Below the pieces are notes generated by a model. The model saw only the letters and a program-made list of their open reading frames with translations. It did no database searches and had not been told where the DNA came from. Positions 7,795-16,747 of a stretch of DNA of 64,000 nucleotides are shown piece after piece; within the stretch, counting starts at the first letter, position 1; each line of letters opens with the position of its first letter. The stretch is from Arcicella aurantiaca (GTDB lineage: Bacteria; Bacteroidota; Bacteroidia; Cytophagales; Spirosomataceae): assembly GCF_003148625.1 (NCBI RefSeq), contig NZ_QGGO01000002.1:120976-184975 (forward strand). The letters run 5' to 3'. A program made the translations under genes and the position numbers.

Positions 7795-8373
7795 TTAGCT
7801 TACCTGCATAGATTTTCGCCAATCAATTATGCCTTTAATGGGCAATAGAATGAGTATGAAATATAAAATACTTGTTCCGTAAAGTCCTCGTGAAAAATAC
7901 ACTCCCACATAAAAAATATTTGCTACAATCCATACAGACCAGTTTTCGATGTATTTACGAGCCGCCATCCATGTAGCTACCAAACTCATGGCTGTCAAGA
8001 ATGAATCCATATACGGAATACTTGCGTCTGTATTTTTACTGTGAAAATAACCCGAAGCCAAGGTAAAAATGCCTAAAAAAGCAAAGCAAAATAGAGCCAT
8101 TTGCTTCGAGATTTTACTAACTGAAAGTGTTGTTTTTTGCTTCCCGCCAAATTTCCATTCGTACCAACCATAAATACTCAAAACGATAAAAACCAATTGT
8201 AATTCCATATCGGAATATAATTTTGATTGGAAAAAGGTTACTGCATAAACTCCAGAGGCAACAATTGCCCAAAACCAGCCCCAAACATTTTGCTGAGTAT
8301 TAAGCCAAACGCAAAGAACAGAGGTAATAATTCCAGCAACTTCAATCCAATTTTGTTGTAAATATTCTATCAT
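7795..8373 (-). CDS. pnuC: PnuC-family vitamin (nicotinamide riboside/thiamine) transporter
   Basis: This 192-residue integral membrane protein has about seven membrane segments and the PnuC hallmarks: WGWFWAIVASGVYAVTFFQSKLYSDMELQLVF and, later, IENWSVWIVANIFYVGVYFSRGLY... . PnuC proteins facilitate uptake of nicotinamide riboside or, in some Bacteroidota, thiamine; the sequence does not settle which. Start used is the ATG at 8373 (MIEYLQQNW); a longer frame to 8421 runs through an intergenic hairpin and is unlikely. No kinase or thiamine gene adjoins, so substrate cannot be read from context. Confidence 0.88.
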   Translation of the reverse strand: MIEYLQQNWIEVAGIITSVLCVWLNTQQNVWGWFWAIVASGVYAVTFFQSKLYSDMELQLVFIVLSIYGWYEWKFGGKQKTTLSVSKISKQMALFCFAFLGIFTLASGYFHSKNTDASIPYMDSFLTAMSLVATWMAARKYIENWSVWIVANIFYVGVYFSRGLYGTSILYFILILLPIKGIIDWRKSMQVS

Positions 8374-8466
8374 TTTTGAGGTATGTTTGGTTTTGCCACT
8401 AAGGCACGATGACACTAACAACGTCGTCAGCGTTTTGAACGCTGACTACGTTTCTATAAATAATCA

Positions 8467-9147
8467 CTATTTAGCTGCTTCCTTCTCTGCGGCTTTCATC
8501 ACTTTTCTTTCCAATGCTTCAAAATGCTTGCACAAGCCTTTCAAAGCACATTCTCCGCATTTGGGCGAGCGAGCCACGCAGATATAACGCCCATGTAAAA
8601 TCAGCCAATGATGAGCAACGGGTACAGATTCTTGCGGAATATATTTGATTAATTCTTTTTCAACTGCCAAAGGAGTCGTTGCGGATTTTGGCACTAAACC
8701 AATACGGTGAGAAACCCTAAAAACGTGCGTATCCACTGCCATTGCAGGCTGATTATATATGACCGAAACAATCACATTTGCCGTTTTTCGACCAACTCCG
8801 GGAAGGGTTTGCAATTCTTCAATTGAACTTGGTACTTCCGAATTATATTCTTTCACCAAACGCTGAGCCATACCAATCAAATGTTTGGCTTTGTTATTTG
8901 GGTAAGAAATAGAACGGATATATGAAAAAACTTCGTCAAATTCTGCTTTAGAAAGAGATTCTGCATCAGGAAAACGCTCGAAAAGTGGAGGCGTAACGAT
9001 GTTCACACGCTTATCGGTACATTGAGCCGACAAAGACACGGCAACTAATAATTCATAAGGATTTCGATAAGCTAATTCAGTTTCTGCAATCGGGAAGTTT
9101 TCAGAGAAATAGCTAATCAGTTGTTTATATCGGTCTTTTTTGAGCAT
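8467..9147 (-). CDS. nth: Endonuclease III, DNA glycosylase/AP lyase
   Basis: This 226-residue base-excision-repair enzyme acts on oxidised pyrimidines. The helix-hairpin-helix LPGVGRKTAN holds catalytic Lys121, and VDTHVFR supplies Asp139. The four cysteines of the 4Fe-4S cluster are in C-x6-C-x2-C-x5-C order (Cys190, 197, 200, 206). Start is the ATG at 9147 giving MLKKDRYKQL; the longer frame to 9225 adds residues encoded by an intergenic hairpin. It lies between pnuC and yraN on the same strand. Confidence 0.95.
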   Translation of the reverse strand: MLKKDRYKQLISYFSENFPIAETELAYRNPYELLVAVSLSAQCTDKRVNIVTPPLFERFPDAESLSKAEFDEVFSYIRSISYPNNKAKHLIGMAQRLVKEYNSEVPSSIEELQTLPGVGRKTANVIVSVIYNQPAMAVDTHVFRVSHRIGLVPKSATTPLAVEKELIKYIPQESVPVAHHWLILHGRYICVARSPKCGECALKGLCKHFEALERKVMKAAEKEAAK

Positions 9148-9243
9148 TGTTTTTAAGTTATGAAATATGAATGATGAGTTATAAATGAAACGATAATCGA
9201 AAGAGTAAAACTCATAACTTATCACTCATAATTCATCACTCTC

Positions 9244-9600
9244 TTAATAAAAAGCATCTTCAAAATGGATAATTTCAGGTTCTTGGTTGGGTTTAAAAAC
9301 GACTGAAATAATATCAAATCGAATTTGTTGTTGCCAATTGGTACTATAAACAAAGTTTCCTGCCGCCTTTGTTACCAATTTTACTTTATTCTTTGTAACA
9401 TTAATTTCAGGGTTGCCAAATTTAGTGTTTGTCAATGATTTTACTTCTACGAATATTAGAAAAATATCCTTTTTCACGATAATATCAATTTCGGCACGAC
9501 CATAACGATAATTTCGTGCAAGGATTTCATAGCCTTTTTGTTCTAAGAAAAGAGTCGCTAAATCTTCTCCATTTTTGCCAGTTTCAAGGTGTTTTGCCAT
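9244..9600 (-). CDS. UPF0102/YraN-family endonuclease-like protein
   Basis: This 118-residue protein has the restriction-endonuclease-like core of the YraN family: KNGEDLATLFLEQKGYEILARNYRYGRAEIDIIVKKD followed by FVEVKS, with Asp and Glu-x-Lys as the putative metal-binding residues. Its cellular role is not settled; the fold suggests nucleic-acid processing. Start is the ATG at 9600 (MAKHLETGK); a longer frame to 9708 has no family support. It precedes nth in the same direction. Confidence 0.88.
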   Translation of the reverse strand: MAKHLETGKNGEDLATLFLEQKGYEILARNYRYGRAEIDIIVKKDIFLIFVEVKSLTNTKFGNPEINVTKNKVKLVTKAAGNFVYSTNWQQQIRFDIISVVFKPNQEPEIIHFEDAFY

Positions 9601-9795
9601 AATTTTTGATGTTCGATGTTCGTTTTTTGATACTTTGGATTTGTAGAAAATAGAATGAAAGTTTTGCCGTAAAATCGTAATTATGAGTACAAATAACCAA
9701 ACTGCCACCTACTTTCTCAAGATACCTCATATTGATTAGCCAATCAAAAAATCTTTGATTAAATTTATCAAAACATCAATTTACTGAATTAAAAT

Positions 9796-11100
9796 ATGTC
9801 TCCAACCACACAAAAAACTGAAATTCTTGCAGGTGTAAGTTCATTTTTAGCCACCATGTACATTATCGTGGTCAATCCAGCGATACTTTCTCAAACAGGA
9901 ATGCCTTTTGCGGCGGTGTTAACAGCAACGGTTTTACTTTCATTTTTTTGTAGTTTGATGATGGGTTTGTATGCCAAAAACCCAATCGTCGTTGCTCCCG
10001 GAATGGGCATGAATGCCTTTTTTACTTTCACTGCCGTAAAAGGAATGGGTATTAGTTATCAAGTGGCTTTGGGTGCTGTGTTTTGGGCGGGCGTTTTGTT
10101 CATGATTTTATCGGTTTTCAACGTCAGAACGCATATTGTTAAAGCAATTCCCAAACCTTTACGTTTTGCTATTTCCGCAGGAATTGGTTTGTTTATCAGC
10201 TTAATAGGTTTTGAAAATGCCAAATTTATTGTGTCGAATCCTGCCACTTTAATCGGGATTGCTAATTTGAAAGACCCGATTGTATTAACGTTTTTATTCG
10301 GATTATTTCTGACTTCAATCTTGATAATTCGTAAAGTTCAAGGCGGAATCATTATTGGAATTGTCTTGACTACTCTGCTCGCCATTCCGATTGGGCGATA
10401 TTGGGGAGATGCTTCTGCCGTCAATTTCGGACAAAAAGCTTTGGTTAATTTTCAAGGAATTTTTGCCAAACCAGACTTTAGTTTAATCGGTCAATTAGAC
10501 CTTGTTGGGTCGTTGAAATTCTCGCTACTTCCTGTAATTTTTGCTTTCGTTTTTACGGATTTATTCGATAGCCTTTCAACCTTTGTGGGACTTGCCGAAG
10601 CGGCTTATTTATACGATGAAAGCGGAGAACCTCGCAATGTCAATCAATCTCTTTTGACTGATGCCGTTGCCACTTTATTAGCAGGAATTTTAGGGACAAG
10701 TCCGGGGACGGCATACATAGAATCCGCAGTAGGAATTGAGCAAGGCGGGCGACGTGAACTGACCGCCATCACGGCAGGAGTTTTGTTTTTACCCTTCATG
10801 TTTTTATCACCTTTATTATCCATTATTCCCGCCATTGCCACCGCTCCTGCTTTGGTAATTGTGGGAGTTTTTATGGTAAAACCAATCACAAAAATCAATT
10901 GGTCGAAATTAGATGATGCCATTCCTGCTTTTTTAGCCATGATTTTAATACCATTTTCGTACTCCATCACGCAAGGAATTATTTGGGGGTTTCTGTCTTG
11001 GACAATCTTAAAAGTTGGAACAGGAAAATATAAAGAAGTATCCACAACGCTGTGGATTATTGATTTATTTGCGGTTGGGGCGTTGTTTTGGGGACATTAA
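9796..11100 (+). CDS. NCS2 permease, AzgA-type guanine/hypoxanthine transporter
   Basis: This 434-residue inner-membrane protein has about 12-14 membrane segments. It starts with the AzgA-family N-terminus (TEILAGVSSFLATMYIIVVNP), and shows the conserved APGMGMNAFF and the substrate-domain TDLFDSLSTFVGLAE and GTSPGTAYIESAVGIEQGGR segments. The family imports guanine, hypoxanthine or adenine by proton symport. It stands alone, with no purine riboswitch visible in the 87 bases after the divergent yraN open frame. Confidence 0.92.
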   Translation: MSPTTQKTEILAGVSSFLATMYIIVVNPAILSQTGMPFAAVLTATVLLSFFCSLMMGLYAKNPIVVAPGMGMNAFFTFTAVKGMGISYQVALGAVFWAGVLFMILSVFNVRTHIVKAIPKPLRFAISAGIGLFISLIGFENAKFIVSNPATLIGIANLKDPIVLTFLFGLFLTSILIIRKVQGGIIIGIVLTTLLAIPIGRYWGDASAVNFGQKALVNFQGIFAKPDFSLIGQLDLVGSLKFSLLPVIFAFVFTDLFDSLSTFVGLAEAAYLYDESGEPRNVNQSLLTDAVATLLAGILGTSPGTAYIESAVGIEQGGRRELTAITAGVLFLPFMFLSPLLSIIPAIATAPALVIVGVFMVKPITKINWSKLDDAIPAFLAMILIPFSYSITQGIIWGFLSWTILKVGTGKYKEVSTTLWIIDLFAVGALFWGH

Positions 11101-11185
11101 AATTGTCTGAACTGAGATTGGTAAGATTTAAAAATTTTAGGATTGAGAAAGAATAAATATCCATTACTTAATCCTTTTTGCCGTT

Positions 11186-11235
11186 GTCTGTGTCTCCACA
11201 GACGACTCCGATTTATCGTCTGTGGAGACACAGAC
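11186..11235. repeat. GTCTGTGTCTCCACAGAC hairpin, copy 1
   Basis: Arms GTCTGTGTCTCCACAGACGA and the inverse enclose a 10-bp loop; each arm is itself partly palindromic. A nearly identical hairpin is at 11633-11696 and a half copy at 29946-29970. Confidence 0.75.
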
Positions 11236-11259
11236 AGTAGAATTTAAAATATATTCACG

Positions 11260-11556
11260 ATGAATAACTATAAAATTTTAATAATAATTACTTTATTTTT
11301 AATTGGATTTCTTCCATTTGATTATATCATTGATAGAATATTTTATTTGTTTTATCTTCCTAAAACAATAGATAGACAATTTAACTATTTTTTTATTGTT
11401 AAATGTTTTTCTGCTTTCAGTTGGATTTTAATTCAAATTTTATTGACTAATTATTTTTTACACCTCCAAATAAAAAGTCAAAGCATATTAAATAAATTCA
11501 TTTTTTTTGAGACAGTCATTCTAATTTATTTTACTCTTAAAATTTGGATATATTAA
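11260..11556 (+). CDS. Small hypothetical membrane protein, 98 aa
   Basis: I do not recognise this protein. It is very hydrophobic, with three likely membrane segments (about 5-30, 45-70 and 78-97) and a short polar loop (YLPKTIDRQ). It has an ATG start and sits by itself between two copies of the same intergenic hairpin family, which is typical of recently acquired or fast-evolving genes in this window. It could be a phage or toxin-type membrane peptide, but nothing in the sequence shows this. Confidence 0.5.
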   Translation: MNNYKILIIITLFLIGFLPFDYIIDRIFYLFYLPKTIDRQFNYFFIVKCFSAFSWILIQILLTNYFLHLQIKSQSILNKFIFFETVILIYFTLKIWIY

Positions 11557-11571
11557 TGTTTTTACCCCTCT

Positions 11572-11603
11572 AACGCTGTCAGGGTTTGAACCCTGACAGC
11601 GTT
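11572..11603. repeat. 32-bp palindromic hairpin
   Basis: AACGCTGTCAGGGTTT is followed at once by its near-perfect inverse. The same CAGCGTT core is in a hairpin at about 8428-8447, so it belongs to a dispersed set. It probably terminates transcription from the gene at 11260. Confidence 0.65.
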
Positions 11604-11632
11604 GAAACTATTTTGGTACAAATAAAAAAAAT

Positions 11633-11696
11633 TGCCGTTGTCTGTGTCTCCACAGACGACTCCGATTTATCGTCTGTGGAGACACAGACAACGGCA
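11633..11696. repeat. GTCTGTGTCTCCACAGAC hairpin, copy 2
   Basis: The arms extend to 27 bp (TGCCGTTG joined to the arm of copy 1, then the inverse). The loop is the same CTCCGATTTA as in copy 1, so the two are recent duplicates. Confidence 0.75.
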
Positions 11697-11714
11697 GTAG
11701 AAGTAACAAATCAA

Positions 11715-12442
11715 TCACAAATTCGTCAACCTCTGTACAAATTCATCTTTACGTCTTTTGCTCACTTCTACGTGTTTCCCGTTATAACCATCAGATTTTA
11801 AATACTTTACTGTATGATTTAGATTTAACAAAAAACTGTGGTGGCTTCTGAAAAAACCTTGTTCTGATAAAATATCTTCGTACTCCTTTAAATTATGAGA
11901 CGACACGATTTTTCCGCCATTCATTAAGTAAAACGTAGTATAAGGACCATCCGCCTGCAAATAAACAATTTCAGAAATATTCAAAACCGAAATTCCATCA
12001 GAATTACTCACGGTGATTTTAGAAGGTAATTTTTTAGGTTCTTCCAACGTTTTCATCAATAACGAAAGTCTTTCTTGCAAACCCACTTGTTGCCGTTTTA
12101 CCTTCAATCTTTCTATGGTTTTACACAGTTCTTCGGGGGCAATGGGTTTTAGGAGATAATCAAAAGCGGCATATTTATAGGCTTTCACGGCAAATTCGTT
12201 GTGAGCCGTTACAAAACAATTTCAAAATCAATATCAACCATCTCAAAACCTTTGACTTCTGGCATTTGAATATCTAAGAAAATGAAATCAGGTTTCAATT
12301 GTCGAATCAATTTAATTGCTTCCGTTGCACTTTCTGCTAAACCCAAAACTTCAACGTCAGGACAATATCTTTTCACCAATTCATTCAGTAAATTGTGTCC
12401 TTTCTGTTCATCGTCAATGATGAGAGTTTTTAGCGTTTTCAT
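11715..12442 (-). pseudogene. LytTR response regulator, split by a one-base frameshift
   Basis: The N-terminal part (MKTLKTLIIDDEQ from the ATG at 12442, phosphoacceptor in FIFLDIQMP) is a receiver domain that stops early at DFEIVL. The continuation VTAHNEFAVKAYKYAAFDYLLKPI and a complete LytTR DNA-binding domain (EIVYLQADGPYTTFY to VSKRRKDEFVQRL) follow in another frame to 11715. Adding one T to the run at 12213-12216 restores IVFVTAHNEF, the normal receiver sequence. The gene is therefore inactivated by a single-base deletion, or the assembly has a homopolymer error. No partner kinase is next to it. Confidence 0.85.
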
Positions 12443-12577
12443 CATTGAAGTCGTGTTGGGGATAAGCATCTGATTATCAAAATTACAAGTCATTTTATGT
12501 TTTTCAACAACCGATTACCAACAAAGCAGGTTGGATAAAACACAATTTTTAACTATTATTGTATGACATAATTTATT

Positions 12578-12751
12578 AGACTTCCTACGAAAGTGTTTTA
12601 AGTCGTAAAACAACATCTTTTCGGCTACAAATAGCGAAAATTTTTCAAGATTGGGCATCCCCCCATTTCTCTGCTATGCTTTCAAAATTCCCGCTATTTT
12701 CACTCGAAAATATACCATTTTTCAATCATAAAACACTTTCGCAGGAAGTCT
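12578..12751. repeat. MITE-like element with AGACTTCCTRCGAAAGTGTTTTA ends
   Basis: The two ends (AGACTTCCTACGAAAGTG and the inverse of AGACTTCCTGCGAAAGTG) continue into TTTTA, about 23 bp with one mismatch. The element is 174 bp and flanked by ATT on both sides, a likely 3-bp duplication. It ends 19 bp before the M14 peptidase start, so that gene's promoter lies inside or beyond it. Confidence 0.7.
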
Positions 12752-12770
12752 ATTTCAACAAACCAAAATA

Positions 12771-15347
12771 ATGAAAAACCATTTACCTAAAATAACTCAC
12801 AGAAAGCGGTTCGCCGCTTTTTTGTTTTTGCTACTGGCTCATTTCAGTTTCGGACAAGTTCCCAACAGTTATTATTTACCTCAAAATGTCAGTTACGACC
12901 CAAAAATCCCAACACCTCAACAGTATTTGGGCTATCAGGTGGGAGATTGGCACATTCAGCACGATGCTTTGGTGGGTTATTTCAAGAAAATTGCGGAACT
13001 CTCAAACCGTGTACAATTGACTGAATATGGTCGTACTTATGAAAATCGTCCTCTGTTACTGATGACGGTTTCATCACCCAAAAATTTATCGAATATTGAT
13101 AAAATTAAAGCCGACCACCACGCTTTGGTTGAACCCGAAAAATCGGCAAGTTTAGACACCAAAAATATGCCGATTGTGGTTTGGATGGGTTATTCAGTTC
13201 ACGGAAACGAAGCCAGTGGAACAAATGCTTCGGTTTTAGCCGCCTATTATTTAGCGGCGGCTCAGGGTGCAGAAATTGACTCGCTTTTGAACGAAACGGT
13301 CATTTTAATTGACCCAAGAATTAATCCCGACGGCGGAGAACGTTTTTCGAGTTGGGTAAATGCCAATAAAAGCCAAAACTTAGTATCCGACCCAAACAGT
13401 CGTGAACTCAATGAAATGTGGCCTGGGGGGCGATACAACCACTATTGGTTTGATTTAAACCGTGATTGGCTTTATACGCAACACCCAGAAAGTAAAGGCA
13501 GAATCCAGAAATACCACGAATGGAAACCGAATATTTTGACCGACCACCACGAAATGGGTCCCAATTCTTCGTTCTTTTTTCAACCGGGGATTCCTGCTCG
13601 TACACACCCACTTACGCCCAAAAAGAATATTGATTTAACCGAAAAAATTGGCAAATTTCACGCTGAAGCTTTGGATAAAATTGGTTCATTATATTTCACC
13701 AAAGAAGGTTACGACGATTTTTACTACGGAAAAGGCTCTACTTTCCCCGACGTGCAAGGTTGTATCGGTATTTTGTTTGAACAAGCCAGTTCTCGTGGAC
13801 ATTTGCAAGAAACGCAAAACGGAAATATGAGTTTTGCATTTACCGTCAGAAATCAGTTCACTACGACGCTTTCAACCTTAAAATCAGCTCGAAATTTACG
13901 CCAAGAATTATTGGATTATCAACGTAGTTTTTACCAAGAAAAGAACGCTTCGCCTGTTCAATCTTACGTTTTTGGCGGTGGAAATGACCCTGTAAAAGTT
14001 TGGGAAATGACCCGAATTTTACGTCAGCACGAAATTGATGTGTATGAAGTTGCCAAAGATGAAACCTTAGACGGAAAATCTTTCAAAAAAGGAACGTCAT
14101 TTGTTGTGCCATTAAATCAACCTCAGTATCGTTTAATTCAAGGAATTTTTGAAAAACGTACCACTTTTGAAGATTCACTTTTCTACGATATTTCAGCTTG
14201 GTCGATGCCACATTGTTTCAACGTACCATATTCAGAAGTGAAAATGCCTTTGACTTTAGGTACAAAATTGACGGCAAATGATTTCCCGAAAGGAAAAGTA
14301 ATTGGTAAAAGTGCCTACGGATATGTTTTTGAATGGAACAGTTATTTTGCCCCAAGAGCCGCTTACGAATTACAGAAAAAAGGCTACAAATTGAAAGTTG
14401 CTACCGAACCTTTCACAGGTGTAATTGAAGGTGGAACAAAAGAATTTAGCTACGGCACAATCGAAATTACGGCAGGCTCAAATCAGCAAGCCAATTTTGA
14501 GTCGCTTAATACGCTTTTACAAACGTTAGCAGAACGTGACGGCGTGAATTTCTATGGGGTAAAAACAGGTTTAACACCTACAGGAATTGATTTGGGCAGT
14601 AGTTACTTTGCTCCCATTCGTCAGCCAAAAGCCTTGATGTTGACTGGTTATAACGTAAATCCAAACGATGCGGGCGAAACTTGGCATTTATTGGATACTC
14701 GTGTAAATCTCCCTTTAACAATGGCGGATATTACGCAAACCAACCGCATGAATTTGGAAAAATATAATACTTTAATCCTTTCAAGTGGTGATTATAGTGC
14801 TTTGGAAGAAGAGAAAATCAAAACTTGGGTACGTAATGGCGGCGTATTAATTGCTATGACAGATGCCGTAAATTGGGTGGTTGCGAAAGGACTTTCTCCT
14901 GTAAAAATCAAGGCAATTCCAGCCGATACTTCTGCTCCAAAACCTTACGCTTTGGCAGAACGCTACAAAGGGGCTCAACAAATTGGTGGGGCAATTTTCC
15001 AAGTAAAAATCGACCCAACGCACCCAATCGGTTATGGATTTAAGGAAAATACGTTAAGCGTTTTCAGAGACAATACTATTTTCTTGGAAAAGATAAAAGA
15101 CCCATACAACGCTCCGTTAATTTACACCAACGAACCTTTAGTAAGTGGCTATGTTACAGAGCGTAATAAGAAATTATTGAAAAATACGCCATCGGTGGTA
15201 GCCACGAGTTTTGGTGCTGGAAAAGTAATTGTGATGACGGATAATCCCAATTTCAGAGCATTTTGGTACGGAACGAATAAGTTATTTTTAAATGCGATGT
15301 TCTTCGGTTCAACGATTCTTTCGGGAGTACGTGGCGGAGAAGATTGA
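12771..15347 (+). CDS. Exported M14-family zinc carboxypeptidase
   Basis: This 858-residue protein has a basic N-terminus, a hydrophobic signal segment and a likely cleavage after FSFG-Q near residue 28-29. The peptidase M14 domain covers about 50-380: zinc ligands His144 and Glu147 in SVHGNEASG, the third ligand in TDHHEMG (His259/260), and catalytic Glu337 in GILFEQAS. The C-terminal 450 residues resemble the beta-rich and glutamine-amidotransferase-like tail of large Bacteroidota M14 proteins. It acts in the periplasm or outside the cell on peptides. It has no operon partner. Confidence 0.9.
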   Translation: MKNHLPKITHRKRFAAFLFLLLAHFSFGQVPNSYYLPQNVSYDPKIPTPQQYLGYQVGDWHIQHDALVGYFKKIAELSNRVQLTEYGRTYENRPLLLMTVSSPKNLSNIDKIKADHHALVEPEKSASLDTKNMPIVVWMGYSVHGNEASGTNASVLAAYYLAAAQGAEIDSLLNETVILIDPRINPDGGERFSSWVNANKSQNLVSDPNSRELNEMWPGGRYNHYWFDLNRDWLYTQHPESKGRIQKYHEWKPNILTDHHEMGPNSSFFFQPGIPARTHPLTPKKNIDLTEKIGKFHAEALDKIGSLYFTKEGYDDFYYGKGSTFPDVQGCIGILFEQASSRGHLQETQNGNMSFAFTVRNQFTTTLSTLKSARNLRQELLDYQRSFYQEKNASPVQSYVFGGGNDPVKVWEMTRILRQHEIDVYEVAKDETLDGKSFKKGTSFVVPLNQPQYRLIQGIFEKRTTFEDSLFYDISAWSMPHCFNVPYSEVKMPLTLGTKLTANDFPKGKVIGKSAYGYVFEWNSYFAPRAAYELQKKGYKLKVATEPFTGVIEGGTKEFSYGTIEITAGSNQQANFESLNTLLQTLAERDGVNFYGVKTGLTPTGIDLGSSYFAPIRQPKALMLTGYNVNPNDAGETWHLLDTRVNLPLTMADITQTNRMNLEKYNTLILSSGDYSALEEEKIKTWVRNGGVLIAMTDAVNWVVAKGLSPVKIKAIPADTSAPKPYALAERYKGAQQIGGAIFQVKIDPTHPIGYGFKENTLSVFRDNTIFLEKIKDPYNAPLIYTNEPLVSGYVTERNKKLLKNTPSVVATSFGAGKVIVMTDNPNFRAFWYGTNKLFLNAMFFGSTILSGVRGGED

Positions 15348-15362
15348 TATATGATACTTCTC

Positions 15363-15395
15363 AGATTTCCTAACTCTTCGAGAGTTAGGAAATCT
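15363..15395. terminator. Perfect 15-bp hairpin after the M14 peptidase gene
   Basis: AGATTTCCTAACTCT, a TCG loop, and the exact inverse, starting 15 bp after the stop codon. Works on either strand. Confidence 0.65.
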
Positions 15396-15415
15396 CTAAA
15401 ACTAAACAAAAAAAT

Positions 15416-15453
15416 ATCCCGCTGATGATAGAAAAATCTACCTTCAGCGGGAT
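15416..15453. terminator. ATCCCGCTGA hairpin
   Basis: ATCCCGCTGA (15416-15425) pairs with TCAGCGGGAT (15444-15453). With the preceding hairpin it separates the M14 gene from the convergent gene at 15581, and the A run before it would be a T run on the minus strand. Confidence 0.6.
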
Positions 15454-15580
15454 TTGTATTTATAGAAACTTTGTTATTTTTTACTCTTCTTTCAATATAT
15501 TTTCAAACTTATCGGGTCATTCCTCAAAATATAATAAATAGGAAATAAGCATTTTACCCGTTTTCTAATCACCACTACCA

Positions 15581-16342
15581 TTAGAATTGCATTCCTTCTA
15601 AATCATTCACCGAAACCACATATTTAGCTTCATTATTTCCCATACGCACTTTCAAATGATAATTTCCTCCTGCTAAATAATATAAAGGTTTCAAAACGCC
15701 TGTTTGTGTAGCCTCACTGTATTTATAATCACAAGGAATCCCCATACCTGTTTCGGTAGTCAAAATCGGTACTAATCTGCTGTCACCAGTTTTGATATGA
15801 ATAACGTTATTTTCATCTGTTTGTAAGCATCTTACAATTTCGCTTGGAGCAGGCACAGCATCTAAAGTCATTTTCACAGGAGCATAAATAATGGTTTTAT
15901 CTTCTTCGTCAATTTCCATGATACGGTAATATTTTGTACCTACATACATTTTAGGGTCAACAAATGTAAACAAAGACCTTTCGTCGTTTTTCGATTCAAC
16001 TTTTACTTCTATTAAATCATAAAAAGTCTCTCTATCATGACTAATTTGAATTACATAAAGCTTTGCACTCTTACCCACAGCACTAACCCACGATAATTTT
16101 GCTTTATAATTCTCATCAAGTGTAGCTTTCAATGAAATCTTAGAATTGCTTAATGATTTGATTGGTTCATAAGATTTTTTAGAAAGAATTGATGCGACAC
16201 GGCTTTGTTGCTCATCAAATAATTTTACATCAAAAAACTTATATTCTTTGTTGGCTAACAATTTGAACGGTTTTGCGGGAATAGCGAAAGATGAATTGAC
16301 GACAGAAATCATCAATACAGCATAAAGGAACGTTTTTTTCAT
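15581..16342 (-). CDS. Exported protein of unknown function with beta-sandwich and C-terminal sorting-like region
   Basis: This 253-residue protein has a signal peptide (MKKTFLYAVLMISVVNSSFA). The middle (KLSWVSAVGKSAKLYVIQISHDRETFYDLIEV, then KYYRIMEIDEEDKTIIY) follows the pattern seen in fibronectin-like domains of Bacteroidota secreted proteins, where an F-x-I-x-x-S-x-D-x-x-x-F segment is followed by YYR-x-x-x-x-D. The end (GGNYHLKVRMGNNEAKYVVSV) resembles a type-A T9SS sorting domain but is weak and followed by extra residues. No enzyme motif. Function unknown. Confidence 0.65.
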   Translation of the reverse strand: MKKTFLYAVLMISVVNSSFAIPAKPFKLLANKEYKFFDVKLFDEQQSRVASILSKKSYEPIKSLSNSKISLKATLDENYKAKLSWVSAVGKSAKLYVIQISHDRETFYDLIEVKVESKNDERSLFTFVDPKMYVGTKYYRIMEIDEEDKTIIYAPVKMTLDAVPAPSEIVRCLQTDENNVIHIKTGDSRLVPILTTETGMGIPCDYKYSEATQTGVLKPLYYLAGGNYHLKVRMGNNEAKYVVSVNDLEGMQF

Positions 16343-16747
16343 GGGTTAATTATACTTGTTAGTGTACAGCTTTAAGTAGCAAAAAATATACCAAAAATAT
16401 TTTTATAAATTAAAATCTTACCTAATAAGATTTTTTTGATTCCCTTTTTGATAAAACATCTTCGGGATTTATTCTTCAAAAAGCAAGCTTAGAGACATTC
16501 AAAAAAATTGTTTTCACAATCCATTTTAAAGCCTTATTTTTACATCATAAAACAGTCTAATCATTTGATTTTGTGAATATTTCAAGAAGTTTTTGAAGAA
16601 TATTTGCTTATTCAGAGGTGTTAGGTATTAGATGTTAGGTTTTAGCATTTTGAGATATTCCTTATTTGGGAAAATCTTAGAAAACTAATCCCTAAAACCC
16701 AATTCCTAAAACCTATTACCCAAAACATTCACTCATTGAATTTACCA
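16343..16747. other. 405-bp intergenic region upstream of glyA
   Basis: Divergent promoters of the exported protein gene and glyA must lie here. The last 130 bp hold runs of TTAGGTTTTAG type followed by their inverse (CTAAAACC, CCTAAAACCTATTACC), a degenerate hairpin-forming repeat also seen near uvrA (24.86 kb) and at about 56.13 kb. No RNA gene or riboswitch was recognised. Confidence 0.5.
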
